Origin: Chromatiales bacterium
Lineage (GTDB): Bacteria; Pseudomonadota; Gammaproteobacteria; JAGRGH01
NCBI GenBank assembly: GCA_020445605.1
Contig: JAGRGH010000059.1
Span: 1 to 64,000 of the forward strand
Direction: 5' to 3'
DNA: 64,000 nucleotides
Positions 56,117 through 63,998 of the stretch are shown here, one piece after another. The translations under genes were made by a program, and so were the position numbers. Numbering within the stretch: the first letter of the stretch is position 1; every line of letters begins with the position of its first letter. Below the pieces are notes generated by a model that saw nothing but the letters and a program-made list of their open reading frames with translations, was not told the DNA's origin and searched no databases.

Positions 56117-57004
56117 TCAGGCGCTTTTGCGCCGTGCTGCGATGACCTGCTGAACGGTTTCGCCGATGCGGGCGGGGTTGTCCACCACGTGCACGCCCAA
56201 TTCACGCAGCCTCGCCATCTTGGCGGGTGCGGTATCGGCTTCGCCGGAGACGATCGCGCCTGCGTGACCCATGCGTCGGCCGGGCGGGGCGGACACGCCG
56301 GCGATGTAGGCGATCAGCGGCTTGTGCATGTGCGCCTGCGCCCACTTTGCGGCATCGACTTCCTGCGGTCCGCCGATCTCGCCGATCATGACGACGGCTT
56401 CGGTCTGCGGGTCTTCCTCGAACAGCCGCAGGATGGTGATGAAGTCGCAGCCATTGACCGGGTCGCCGCCGATGCTGACGCTCGTTGACTGGCCGAGTCC
56501 CAGAACGTTCATCTGTTCCACGGCTTCATAGTTCAGCGTGCCGGAACGCGAGACGATGCCAACGCTGCCCGGATTGTAGATGTTCGCCGGCATGATGCCG
56601 ACCTTGCACTCGCCCGGAGTGATGACGCCCGCCGTATTCGGCCCGACGATGACCGCATCGCGTCCAACCAGGTAGCGTTTCACGCGCACCATGTCCTGCA
56701 CGGGGATGCCGTCGGAGATTACGACGATGACCTTGATGCCGGCGTCGATTGCTTCCATGACCGCATCGGCCGCGAACGGCGGCGGCACGAACACGCCGGA
56801 TACGTTCGCGCCGGTCGCCGTAACGGCCTGGGCGACGGTGTCGAACAGCGGCAGACCCAGATGAGTTCCACCCCCCTTGCCGGGCGTCACGCCGCCAACC
56901 ATCGGCGTGCCGGTCTTCATCGCTTCCTGCGCATGGAAGCTGGCGTGCTGGCCGGTGAGACCCTGAAAGATCACCTTCGAATTTTTTCCGATCAGGATGC
57001 TCAT
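56117..57004 (-). CDS. mtkB: Malate-CoA ligase (malate thiokinase), alpha subunit
   Basis: 295 residues of the SucD fold. The phospho-histidine lies in RRMGHAGAIVSG (H247). The CoA site is GGVTPGKGGGTHLG and the sequence VGPNTAGVITPG is typical. The opening MSILIGKNSKVIFQGLTG and these motifs resemble MtkB of serine-cycle methylotrophs. The neighbour is malyl-CoA lyase, so malate rather than succinate is the probable substrate. Overlaps mtkA by 4 bases. Confidence 0.88.
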   Translation of the reverse strand: MSILIGKNSKVIFQGLTGQHASFHAQEAMKTGTPMVGGVTPGKGGGTHLGLPLFDTVAQAVTATGANVSGVFVPPPFAADAVMEAIDAGIKVIVVISDGIPVQDMVRVKRYLVGRDAVIVGPNTAGVITPGECKVGIMPANIYNPGSVGIVSRSGTLNYEAVEQMNVLGLGQSTSVSIGGDPVNGCDFITILRLFEEDPQTEAVVMIGEIGGPQEVDAAKWAQAHMHKPLIAYIAGVSAPPGRRMGHAGAIVSGEADTAPAKMARLRELGVHVVDNPARIGETVQQVIAARRKSA

Positions 57005-58173
57005 GCTGCGGCCCCCCCGAGTGCGGCGACGGCCTTTGCGGAGGCGTCGTCGAGATTTGCGGCCTCGATATAGCTGAGACCTGATTGCGCAAGGATCTTG
57101 CGTCCTTCCTCCACATTCGTGCCGGCGAGGCGGATCACGATCGGCACGCCGATGTGCTGTTCCTGCATGGCCTTGACGATGCCGTTGGCAACCCAGTCGC
57201 AGCGATTGATGCCGGCGAAGATGTTCAGCAGCACGACCTTGACGTTGGGGTCTTCAAGCACGATGCGGAATGCGTTCGCGATCTTCTCGGGCGAGGCGCC
57301 GCCGCCGACGTCGAGAAAGTTCGCGGGTCGACCGCCATACAGCGTGATGGCATCCATGCTGGCCATGGCCAGTCCGGCACCGTTGACGATGCAGCCGACG
57401 TTGCCGTCGAGCGCGATGTAGCTGAGTCCATGGCCGGAGGCGTCGACTTCCTTGGGGTCTTCCTCGTCGAAGTCACGCAGGTCCGCGATCTCGGGCAGAC
57501 GGAACATCGCGTTGTCGTCGAAGCTGAACTTCGCATCCAGCGCCATCAGTGTGTCACCGTCGACGATCGCGAGCGGGTTGATCTCGGCGAGCAGGGCGTC
57601 CTTTTCGCGAAAACAGCGGTACAGGCCGCGCATCATGCGCACGGCCTGGTTCATGAGTTTGCCGGTGAGCCCGATGCGTGCGGCGATCTTGCGGCACTGG
57701 AAGTCGAGCAATCCGACGGCAGGGTCCACGGATTCGCGAACGACCTTCATCGGCTCGCGCTTGGCGACCTCCTCGATATCCATGCCACCGCTGGCCGATG
57801 CGATCAGCGTGATGCGCTGCGTCGCACGATTGATCAGCAGGCTCAGATAGAACTCGTGGTTGATCTCGTGCGCCTGCTCGACGAGCACACGGTGAACGAT
57901 GCGTCCCTCGGGGCCGGTCTGCGGGGTGACAAGGTGCGAGCCGATCAGCGCATCGGTCGCGAGGCGAACCGCTTCCAGTGAGTCGGCGACGCGAACGCCA
58001 CCACCCTTGCCGCGCCCGCCGGCATGAATCTGCGCCTTGACGACCCAGCGTTCACCGCCGAGTTCCTTTGCGGCCGATTCCGCGTGCAAATCGCTGTGTG
58101 CAACGCGCCCCTTGGGCACCCGCACATCGTATTCGCGCAGCAGGTTCTTGGCCTGGTATTCGTGAATGTTCAA
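57001..58173 (-). CDS. mtkA: Malate-CoA ligase (malate thiokinase), beta subunit
   Basis: 390 residues from the TTG at 58173, which gives the family opening LNIHEYQAKNLL; a longer frame would need a non-standard start. ATP-grasp domain, VVKAQIHAGGRGKGGG, DAKFSFDDNAMFR and LNIFAGINRCDWVANGIVKA. The last two are MtkA-like; E. coli SucC has DGKLGADGNALFR and VNIFGGIVRCD. Forms malyl-CoA from malate, CoA and ATP with mtkB. Preceded by a 332-base gap of hairpins. Confidence 0.88.
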   Translation of the reverse strand: MNIHEYQAKNLLREYDVRVPKGRVAHSDLHAESAAKELGGERWVVKAQIHAGGRGKGGGVRVADSLEAVRLATDALIGSHLVTPQTGPEGRIVHRVLVEQAHEINHEFYLSLLINRATQRITLIASASGGMDIEEVAKREPMKVVRESVDPAVGLLDFQCRKIAARIGLTGKLMNQAVRMMRGLYRCFREKDALLAEINPLAIVDGDTLMALDAKFSFDDNAMFRLPEIADLRDFDEEDPKEVDASGHGLSYIALDGNVGCIVNGAGLAMASMDAITLYGGRPANFLDVGGGASPEKIANAFRIVLEDPNVKVVLLNIFAGINRCDWVANGIVKAMQEQHIGVPIVIRLAGTNVEEGRKILAQSGLSYIEAANLDDASAKAVAALGGAAA

Positions 58174-58369
58174 GTCTGAGTCTCCGGTTCGATTGTTCAA
58201 TCACGGCACGCGGAGCGTGCCGTCAGTCGCGTGCGCCGATGGTTCGGCGTCTGCTCGAATTGTTTGGGAAGCTCCGGTCAATCCGTCCAGGAGTGCCACA
58301 GCCGCGAAGACGAAAAAGAGTGACTTTTCGTCTTCTTTCATTTTCAACGTCTTACATCCGTTGAAAATG

Positions 58370-58418
58370 GCGGCACTTCCCTGTGCCGCGGGAAACTCTG
58401 AATTGTTCAGAGTTTCCC
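58370..58418. repeat. Paired-hairpin repeat, copy A
   Basis: GCGGCAC-TTCCCT-GTGCCGC followed directly by GGGAAACTCTGAA-TTG-TTCAGAGTTTCCC (13-bp stem). Related copies occur at 58452-58500 and 61115-61160. Confidence 0.85.
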
Positions 58419-58451
58419 TAGCATTTTCAACGGCGTGTAGCCGTCGTTGTG

Positions 58452-58500
58452 GCGGCGCGTCCATGCGCCGCGGGAAACGCTGAACTTTTTCAGAGTTTGC
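58452..58500. repeat. Paired-hairpin repeat, copy B
   Basis: GCGGCGC-GTCCAT-GCGCCGC, then GGAAACGCTGAA...TTTCAGAGTTTGC. Same layout as copy A with compensating changes in the first stem. Confidence 0.8.
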
Positions 58501-58505
58501 TTTGG

Positions 58506-59483
58506 TCAGGCGGCCTGTTTGCGAATGCCGCGTTCGATCTGTTCCACCTTGCGCAGCATGGCCTCGGCCTGGCGGATGGAGGCTGCGTCGATCATGCGGC
58601 CGTCCAGCGAGACGGCACCGCGGCCTTCGGCCTGGGCCTGTTCCAGCGCCTGCAGGATGCGGCGTGCACGGTCGACCTTGGCGGGTGCGGGCGTGAACAC
58701 CTCATTTGCGATTGCAATCTGGCTGGGATGAATCGCCCACTTGCCCTCGCCGCCGAGTGCCGCGAACGCGCGGGCGACGCTCTCGAAGCCGGCAGGATCG
58801 TCAAAGGCACCGTAGGGTCCGTCGATCGGGCGCAGATCATTGCCGCGACAGGCGACGATCAGGCGTGACATTGCAAAGTGCCATTGATCACCCCAGTGAC
58901 GCTCGCGTCTGCCGTCCGTGTCGGCATCGGTCAGCACCGCGTACTCGGGGTTCGCGCCGCCCATCTGCGTGGTCTGCGCCTGCAGGGACGCGGCGTAGTC
59001 GGCGACACCGAACACCATCGCCTCCATGCGCTCCGGGCAGGTCTCGGCGATGCGCTCGACGTTTGCCATGCCCTTTGCGGTTTCGATCAGCACGTGCAGG
59101 TTGATCGGCGCGAGCCCCTTCGCTGCCTCAATCTGCGAGAGCAGCAGGGCGACGAACTCGACGTCGGACGGCTGGTTCACCTTCGGGATCAGGATCGAAT
59201 CGAGCTTGTCGCCGGCCTGTTCCACAATCTCGACGATGTCTCGATAGGCGTAGTGGCTGTCGAGCCCGTTGATGCGGATCGCGACTGAGCAGCGCGACCA
59301 GTCCATGCTGTTCAGCGCCTTGATGATGTTCGCACGCGCCTGGACTTTGTCGTCCGGAGCGACGGCGTCTTCGAGATCAAGGAACACTAGGTCGGCGCCC
59401 AGCGTGGGTGCCTTTTCGAGCATGCGCAGGTTGCTGCCCGGAACGGCGAGTTCGCTGCGGTGCAGCCGGTCTTTCATTGCCAT
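58506..59483 (-). CDS. mcl: Malyl-CoA lyase
   Basis: 325 residues from ATG 59483; AAGGAG sits just upstream. HpcH/HpaI aldolase fold. RLHRSELAVPGSN, VFLDLEDAVAPDDK (metal Asp/Glu) and GEGKWAIHPSQIAIANEVFTP agree closely with malyl-CoA lyases (also mesaconyl/beta-methylmalyl-CoA activities). Splits malyl-CoA into acetyl-CoA and glyoxylate. Immediately after the transporter gene (TGATATG) and before mtkA-mtkB in the same direction. Confidence 0.92.
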   Translation of the reverse strand: MAMKDRLHRSELAVPGSNLRMLEKAPTLGADLVFLDLEDAVAPDDKVQARANIIKALNSMDWSRCSVAIRINGLDSHYAYRDIVEIVEQAGDKLDSILIPKVNQPSDVEFVALLLSQIEAAKGLAPINLHVLIETAKGMANVERIAETCPERMEAMVFGVADYAASLQAQTTQMGGANPEYAVLTDADTDGRRERHWGDQWHFAMSRLIVACRGNDLRPIDGPYGAFDDPAGFESVARAFAALGGEGKWAIHPSQIAIANEVFTPAPAKVDRARRILQALEQAQAEGRGAVSLDGRMIDAASIRQAEAMLRKVEQIERGIRKQAA

Positions 59484-59484
59484 A

Positions 59485-60435
59485 TCAAACGACTCCTTGG
59501 ATGCGACGCGTGGCGGTGCCGATGGTTCGCCCGCGGGCGGACCAGCGTGCGGCCAGCCAGGCGCCGCTGAGGTTATGCCAGATGGAAAACAGTGCGCCGG
59601 GCAGGGCCGCGGCCGGCGCGAAAAACTTGCTCGCAAGCGCGACACCCAGGCCGGAGTTCTGCATGCCGACCTCGATCGCCAGTGTTCGCGCCTCGACCCC
59701 TCCGTAGCCGAACAAACGCGCTCCGTAGTAGCCGCCGGCGAGGCCGATCGCATTGTGCAGGACGACCGCGAGCAGCACCGGTCCCAGCAGCGTGCCCAGG
59801 CGCTCAGAGTTCAGTGCGACGATGATGGCGATGATCAGCACGATCGCGAGAATCGAAACCAGCGGAAACACTGATTTGGCCTTCGCGATCCGCGCCGCGA
59901 AGAAGTGATTGACGATGATGCCCGCGAATACCGGCACCAGCACGATGCGCGCGATGGACCACAGCATCTCGATTGCTGGGACCTCCACGCGTGTGCCGAT
60001 ATAGAGCCAGGTCAGCAGGGGCGTTGCGATCACCGCAAGCAGTGTGGATACGGTCGTCAGCGTGATCGACAGCGCAACGTCGCCGCGGGCGAGATAACAC
60101 ACGACATTGGAGGCCGTGCCGCCGGGACAGGCGCCGACCAGGACGAGCCCGGCGGCGAGCATTGGGTCGAGATCCAGGGCCATGGAGATCAGCCAGGCCG
60201 CGAACGGCATCAGGGCGAACTGCAACACCGTGCCGATGGCGACCAGTCGCGGTCTGCGCGCAACGTTTGCGAAGTCCGATGCAGTGAGTGTCGCGCCCAT
60301 GCCGAACATCACGACGCCGAGCAGTGGCACGATCAGGTCTTTCAGACCGACGAGAGACGCCGGCCAGTACCACGCCGCGAGTGATGCGAGGACGGCCCAG
60401 ACGGGAAACAGCCGTGTGATGGTCGCGATGTTCAC
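59485..60435 (-). CDS. BASS-family sodium-dependent transporter
   Basis: 316 residues with nine to ten helices. The bile acid:Na+ symporter signature is seen in GACPGGTASNVVCYLARGDVALS and the second Na+ site region in VGMQNSGLGVALA. BASS proteins import bile acids, pyruvate, pantothenate or other organic acids. Placement next to malyl-CoA lyase suggests an organic acid such as glyoxylate, glycolate or a related compound, by inference. Overlaps the preceding gene by 4 bases. Confidence 0.9.
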   Translation of the reverse strand: MNIATITRLFPVWAVLASLAAWYWPASLVGLKDLIVPLLGVVMFGMGATLTASDFANVARRPRLVAIGTVLQFALMPFAAWLISMALDLDPMLAAGLVLVGACPGGTASNVVCYLARGDVALSITLTTVSTLLAVIATPLLTWLYIGTRVEVPAIEMLWSIARIVLVPVFAGIIVNHFFAARIAKAKSVFPLVSILAIVLIIAIIVALNSERLGTLLGPVLLAVVLHNAIGLAGGYYGARLFGYGGVEARTLAIEVGMQNSGLGVALASKFFAPAAALPGALFSIWHNLSGAWLAARWSARGRTIGTATRRIQGVV

Positions 60436-60809
60436 GCGCTGGCCTTTCGCGTTGCTGGTTCAACACATGCGCCGTGCAATCGCGCGAGCGCGATCTGATC
60501 GGTGATCGACGGCACCTCGTGCGCATGCGTCTCGACGTATTCAATCCAGCGATCGTGGGTCAGTGCCTCGTTCGGGTCGGTGTGATGACAGCCGAGCACA
60601 CGAACCGTGGCATCGCCAATCTTCCAGGGGCCTTCGCCTCTGAGATCGCCTTCGAGCAGATGAATGCGGGTCGCGGCACCCGGAAGATGCCAGAACGGTT
60701 CGAAGTACAGCAGACCGCGCGGGTGCGGGAAACGCTGCGCAATCAAATGACGTGTGCCATCACGGTATTGCACCAGCAGCGGTGCCATGACGCTGAAAAG
60801 TTCCGCCAC
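60432..60809 (-). CDS. Conserved hypothetical protein (125 aa)
   Basis: A small soluble protein, opening MAELFSVMAPLLVQYRDGTRHLIAQRFPHP and rich in His/Trp (LYFEPFWHLPGA, LGCHHTDPNEALTHDRWIEY). No signal peptide or known motif. It starts the run with BASS and mcl and overlaps BASS by 4 bases, so it is likely cotranscribed, but I do not recognise the family. Confidence 0.65.
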   Translation of the reverse strand: MAELFSVMAPLLVQYRDGTRHLIAQRFPHPRGLLYFEPFWHLPGAATRIHLLEGDLRGEGPWKIGDATVRVLGCHHTDPNEALTHDRWIEYVETHAHEVPSITDQIALARLHGACVEPATRKASA

Positions 60810-61162
60810 GGTCTAAAAGTGGCCGGAATTTGTGCAGGCGCACATTTGTCGGAGTGCCATGCCCGCTTGCGCCGCGTGGGCGCTGTTCGAATTCCGCGAT
60901 TTGCGGTTGCGGGCGAAAGGCTCCGACATCTCTTCGGGATGGGTTCGTCAGCTGAGTGAGGCGGCGGCATTTTGAACGAGTCGGCGCGTCAGCGCGAGTT
61001 TTTGCTGGCACCGGAATTGATGCAGCGCAATAGCTGCAACGCAGCAATGGTGCTCAGCGACTTGCGGTGCGTCGCCTATGGAAGCGTTGATCAATCCGTA
61101 GAAGGATTGCCAGAGCGGCACTTCCGTGTGCCGCAGGAAACTCTGAAGTATTCAGAGTTTGC
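60810..61162. other. Gene-free stretch
   Basis: Open frames here lack ribosome sites and overlap one another in conflicting directions. The right end (61115-61160) carries the third paired-hairpin repeat. Nothing else is supported. Confidence 0.6.
61115..61160. repeat. Paired-hairpin repeat, copy C
   Basis: GCGGCAC-TTCCGT-GTGCCGC followed by AAACTCTGAA-GTA-TTCAGAGTTT. Same structure as the copies at 58370 and 58452. Confidence 0.85.
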
Positions 61163-61762
61163 CTATTGCTTGAGTCCCGCGGCGAGTTCGTTGAATCGAC
61201 GTCGGCAGGCTTCCGCACGTAAATCATCGGCTTCCGCTTCGGTCTTTACCGTCGGGCCATCTTCCCAGATGCCCAGCGACTGGTTGTAGATCGAAAAGCG
61301 CCAGCTGCGCCCGACCTTGTAGGGCTGACTGACTTCACGTTGTGCCTGTGCGAGGGCCTCCAGGCGGTCGACGCCCGCGCTGGCCGGCGCAGGCGGTGGT
61401 GCGGACATCTGTGGCGTGGCGGCAGCGTCGCCTTGAAGCTGTGTGGCCTGCATTTCGCCGCTGGTATCGAGTTCGATGCGCTCGACGTGCGGTGCGCGCG
61501 CGGCGATGTACCCCGCCAGCAATACGGCGAGCCTGACGTTTTCCGCTTCCAGCGCCGAAAGCAGTCGATGCGCGACGATCTGTACGCGTTGATCCCGATC
61601 GGGCGAGGCGATCCAGTCGCGGCTCATCTGCCAGCCGGCATCGAGGTCGCGGTCCAGACGGTCGAAGAATTCGCTGGCACCTGCGATGATATTGTCTGGT
61701 ACGTCGAGGGGAATCACGACTTCCTCGACAACGAGTTCGAGGCGTTTTGCTGCGCTTTTCAT
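61163..61762 (-). CDS. Hypothetical protein (199 aa)
   Basis: A soluble protein with a helix-rich N-terminal half (MKSAAKRLELVVEEVVIPLD, then RVQIVAHRLLSALEAENVRLAVLLAGYIAAR), a Pro/Ala linker near 120-130, and a C-terminal part with basic and Trp residues (SQPYKVGRSWRFSIYNQSLG). No recognised family. It is divergent from the hydroxylase gene with only 18 bases between the starts. Confidence 0.65.
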   Translation of the reverse strand: MKSAAKRLELVVEEVVIPLDVPDNIIAGASEFFDRLDRDLDAGWQMSRDWIASPDRDQRVQIVAHRLLSALEAENVRLAVLLAGYIAARAPHVERIELDTSGEMQATQLQGDAAATPQMSAPPPAPASAGVDRLEALAQAQREVSQPYKVGRSWRFSIYNQSLGIWEDGPTVKTEAEADDLRAEACRRRFNELAAGLKQ

Positions 61763-61780
61763 AGGCGGGGATTTTAGCCC

Positions 61781-62452
61781 ATGTTGCTTGAAATTCCGGA
61801 AATCCTGGCTCCGGCGGCGGTCGGCGATGTCGTTGCGGCGCTGGCCGGATCACAGTTCGTGGACGGGCGTGCGACCGCAGGCAAGGCCGCGCGGACGGTC
61901 AAGCGCAATGAGGAAGGGCAGCTGCCGCCGCAGCAGATGCAGAACCTTTACAGACTGATCATCACAGCACTGGCGCAGAGCCCGCGGTTCAGATCCGCCG
62001 CACTGCCGCTTTCAGTGTCGGACCCGATTTTCGCGCGCTATCGGCCGGGCATGACCTACGGTGATCACATCGACGATCCGGTGATGGGTGCCGGCAAACG
62101 GTTTCGCAGCGACATCGCCGTGACGGTGTTCCTGAACGAGCCTGATCGCTATGACGGCGGCGAACTCGTCGTTCGCACCAGTTTCGGCGATCGCAGGGTG
62201 AAACTTGCGGCGGGGCATGCCGTGGTCTATCCGGCGTCGAGTCTGCACCAGGTCGCGCCCGTTACCCGCGGTGAGCGCATCGTGGCGGTGTGCTGGGTTC
62301 AGTCCATGGTGCGTTCGCCCGAACAGCGTGAGCTGTTGTATGAACTCGATCTGGCGCGCGAGTCTTTGTTGGAGGCAGACCCGAATGCGACCGCCGCCCA
62401 GCAGGTCAATCGCGCGTACCTGAATCTGATCCGGATGTGGGCCGAGGTTTAG
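61781..62452 (+). CDS. PKHD-type Fe(II)/2-oxoglutarate hydroxylase (PiuC-like)
   Basis: 223 residues. Metal facial triad H96, D98 (YGDHIDDP) and H156 (SSLHQVAPV), with arginine in TRGER for 2-oxoglutarate. The N-terminus is standard (FVDGRATAGKAARTVKRNEE). Such proteins hydroxylate an unknown substrate and are often next to TonB receptors in iron loci, but none is nearby. Ends in a bidirectional hairpin. Confidence 0.92.
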   Translation: MLLEIPEILAPAAVGDVVAALAGSQFVDGRATAGKAARTVKRNEEGQLPPQQMQNLYRLIITALAQSPRFRSAALPLSVSDPIFARYRPGMTYGDHIDDPVMGAGKRFRSDIAVTVFLNEPDRYDGGELVVRTSFGDRRVKLAAGHAVVYPASSLHQVAPVTRGERIVAVCWVQSMVRSPEQRELLYELDLARESLLEADPNATAAQQVNRAYLNLIRMWAEV

Positions 62453-62472
62453 CGCAGACCTGGCCAGGAAAC

Positions 62473-62500
62473 AAAAAAGCCGGCGGAAGCCGGCTTTTTT
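62473..62500. terminator. Bidirectional rho-independent terminator
   Basis: AAAAAAGCCGGC-GGAA-GCCGGCTTTTTT: a perfect stem with an A run on one side and a T run on the other, between the hydroxylase gene and the convergent small gene. Textbook form. Confidence 0.95.
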
Positions 62501-62519
62501 GTTGGTCGGGTGTTTCCGC

Positions 62520-62759
62520 TCAGGTGCGGATCGAACCCTTGACCTCGTGCGCGCTGTCGACCACGTCGGTCGCCAGTGACTGGTACTTCTCCATGTACTC
62601 GCCGAGGAAGCCTTCCGGCTCATGGTAGAGGTCCTTCAGCGTGACGCCCTGTTCATGCTCGATTTCCATGAACTTGCGCTGCATCTCGAGCATTTCCTCG
62701 ATCTTCGCACGCTTGGCTTTGATCATTGCCGGATCGTTGCTGACGACACCCTTGGCCAT
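62520..62759 (-). CDS. Small helical protein downstream of the DsrC-like gene (79 aa)
   Basis: 79 residues from the ATG at 62759 (MAKGVVSNDPAMIKAKRAKIEEML). Highly charged, helical, no cysteine, no signal peptide. Not recognised. It follows the DsrC-like gene in the same direction with a 128-base gap, so the two might share function. A longer open frame extends upstream but lacks features and overlaps the DsrC-like gene. Confidence 0.6.
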   Translation of the reverse strand: MAKGVVSNDPAMIKAKRAKIEEMLEMQRKFMEIEHEQGVTLKDLYHEPEGFLGEYMEKYQSLATDVVDSAHEVKGSIRT

Positions 62760-62887
62760 GGCTTGATTACCTCTTACGTCGTTCGCCGCGCCGGGAAGGC
62801 TGCGGCACAAAATTTCAGATATTTTGGAATTATCCGCGGTTTGGGTCGCGGGGGACCATATCCCGAATGGGCAAGCTCCCGGGCGGA

Positions 62888-63226
62888 TCAATATCCGCCT
62901 TTGCGCCGGCTCTCCGGCAGCCCCGCGATGCGACCGCCCTGTTTGCTCGGGTCCATCGGGAACAGGTCGTAAACGTCCTTCTGCCCGATCTTCTCGCCCC
63001 ATTTGTCGGCCATTGCCTTGACGATCTGGCGCGTATTGGGCTGATTCTCGCGGTTGTTGAAGAACTCGTCGCGAAGAAAGTGGATCAGGTCCCAGTGGCG
63101 ATCGGTCAGCTCAAGGTCTTCCTGGCTGGCGATGATCTTGGCGAGATCCTCGCTCCAGTCTTCCGCGTTGACCAGGTAGCCGGTGGCCGTCGTTTCGATG
63201 GTCTTGCCGTTGATTTCAATCGACAT
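62888..63226 (-). CDS. DsrC/TusE-like protein lacking the C-terminal cysteines
   Basis: 112 residues, normal length for DsrC/TusE. The core is intact: GYLVNAEDWSEDLAKIIA, ELTDRHWDLIHFLRDEF and NTRQIVKAMADKWGEKIGQKD. The tail reads KQGGRIAGLPESRRKGGY, whereas sulfur-relay DsrC ends in CKIAGLPKPTGCV. Both redox cysteines are absent, so it cannot carry persulfide or form the trisulfide. Cysteine-less members are thought to be regulatory. It lies 139 bases from a Cas6-like gene in the same direction. Confidence 0.92.
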   Translation of the reverse strand: MSIEINGKTIETTATGYLVNAEDWSEDLAKIIASQEDLELTDRHWDLIHFLRDEFFNNRENQPNTRQIVKAMADKWGEKIGQKDVYDLFPMDPSKQGGRIAGLPESRRKGGY

Positions 63227-63365
63227 CGCTTGTTACCTCTGCAACTGAGTCAGTTTCTAAAGCGCTTGGCGCGGTCTGCGGGCAACGGTCGGTCCGTGGC
63301 GACGCGCCAAAGGGCGCGGCATTCTAGACCACGGTGCCCGATGACGTCTAACCGGGTCGACCGAT

Positions 63366-63998
63366 CTACCCCGATTGCTGGTCGGAGGCCGATTTCACGG
63401 CCTCGATGCCCTTGTGCGGGAGAAACAGCCCACAACCGAGCAGGCGGCCCTCGCCGAGCGGGGTCTGCTGCACGCGCACGGCCTCGTCGGGTTTTAGGTC
63501 GGCGATCATGAGGCTGCGGGTTTCGAGATGACCGCTCGCCGTCTGGATCACGTGCGTGCGCCCGCACATGGCCTTGCGCACCGTGACTCCGCGTTCGCGC
63601 AGCCGTTCGGCGGCGTGGGCGATGAAGCGGTCCTCGTCATGCTCGGGCAGGGCGACATAGCGCGCGAACACCGTGCCCTGGGTGGAAAGCGTCCTGGGTT
63701 TGGCTTTGCCAACGCGCATCGTCTGGCCCGCGACCTCGATTTCACGTCCGCTCAGTGCGATGGCCTGTTCGAGCCGGTGGGCCGGCAGCCGCAGGTGCAG
63801 TTTCGTGCGTTTCGAAAGGCAGAGCATCTGGGTTTCGTCATCGGGTCGAAACCAGCCGTTGCCCGATTCGGCGACGTGAATCTGGTGTATGCCTGCCAGC
63901 GGTTCGTCGGCGAGCCAGGGCAGTTCGGCGAGCACGGCGGCGCGCAGGGCGTCGGCGTGGTCGACCGGCAGCTGGCGGCATTCCAGCGCGAATGCGAG
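63366..63998 (-). CDS. Cas6-like protein (type I-MYXAN/Cmx6 resemblance), 5' end outside window
   Basis: The frame is open from the window edge to the TAG at 63366 (about 210 residues). LAFALECRQLPVDHA...WLADEPLAGIHQIH resembles the first half of the Cmx6/Cas6 family. Later motifs are KLHLRLPAHRLEQAIALSG, TRSLMIADL, and near the C-terminus GEGRLLGCGLFLPHKGIE, a glycine-rich region like those of Cas6 endoribonucleases. No CRISPR array or other cas gene is in the window, so it is an orphan here. The N-terminus and start are outside. Confidence 0.6.
   Translation of the reverse strand, partial: LAFALECRQLPVDHADALRAAVLAELPWLADEPLAGIHQIHVAESGNGWFRPDDETQMLCLSKRTKLHLRLPAHRLEQAIALSGREIEVAGQTMRVGKAKPRTLSTQGTVFARYVALPEHDEDRFIAHAAERLRERGVTVRKAMCGRTHVIQTASGHLETRSLMIADLKPDEAVRVQQTPLGEGRLLGCGLFLPHKGIEAVKSASDQQSG

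Larger units (their letters stand above)
58174..58505. other. Hairpin-rich gene-free gap between mcl and mtkA
   Basis: No gene. It holds a run of hairpins: GACGAAAA/CTTTTCGTC (58310-58333), CATTTTCAACG/CGTTGAAAATG (58339-58369), GCGGCAC/GTGCCGC (58370-58389), GGGAAACTCTGAA/TTCAGAGTTTCCC (58390-58418), and a second set GCGGCGC/GCGCCGC (58452-58471) with GGAAACGCTGAA/TTTCAGAGTTTGC (58472-58500). Such stems could stop or slow transcription between the two genes. Confidence 0.8.

Noticed and set aside
56117-58173. Reading the two CoA-ligase genes as succinyl-CoA synthetase sucC/sucD
   Set aside because: Motifs (DAKFSFDDN, FAGINRCDW) and the malyl-CoA lyase neighbour fit malate thiokinase better. 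Biochemical proof is lacking, so sucCD remains possible.
60972-61289. Open frame of 105 codons on the plus strand
   Set aside because: No ribosome site, it runs through the hairpin repeat and into the 3' end of the well-supported minus-strand gene.
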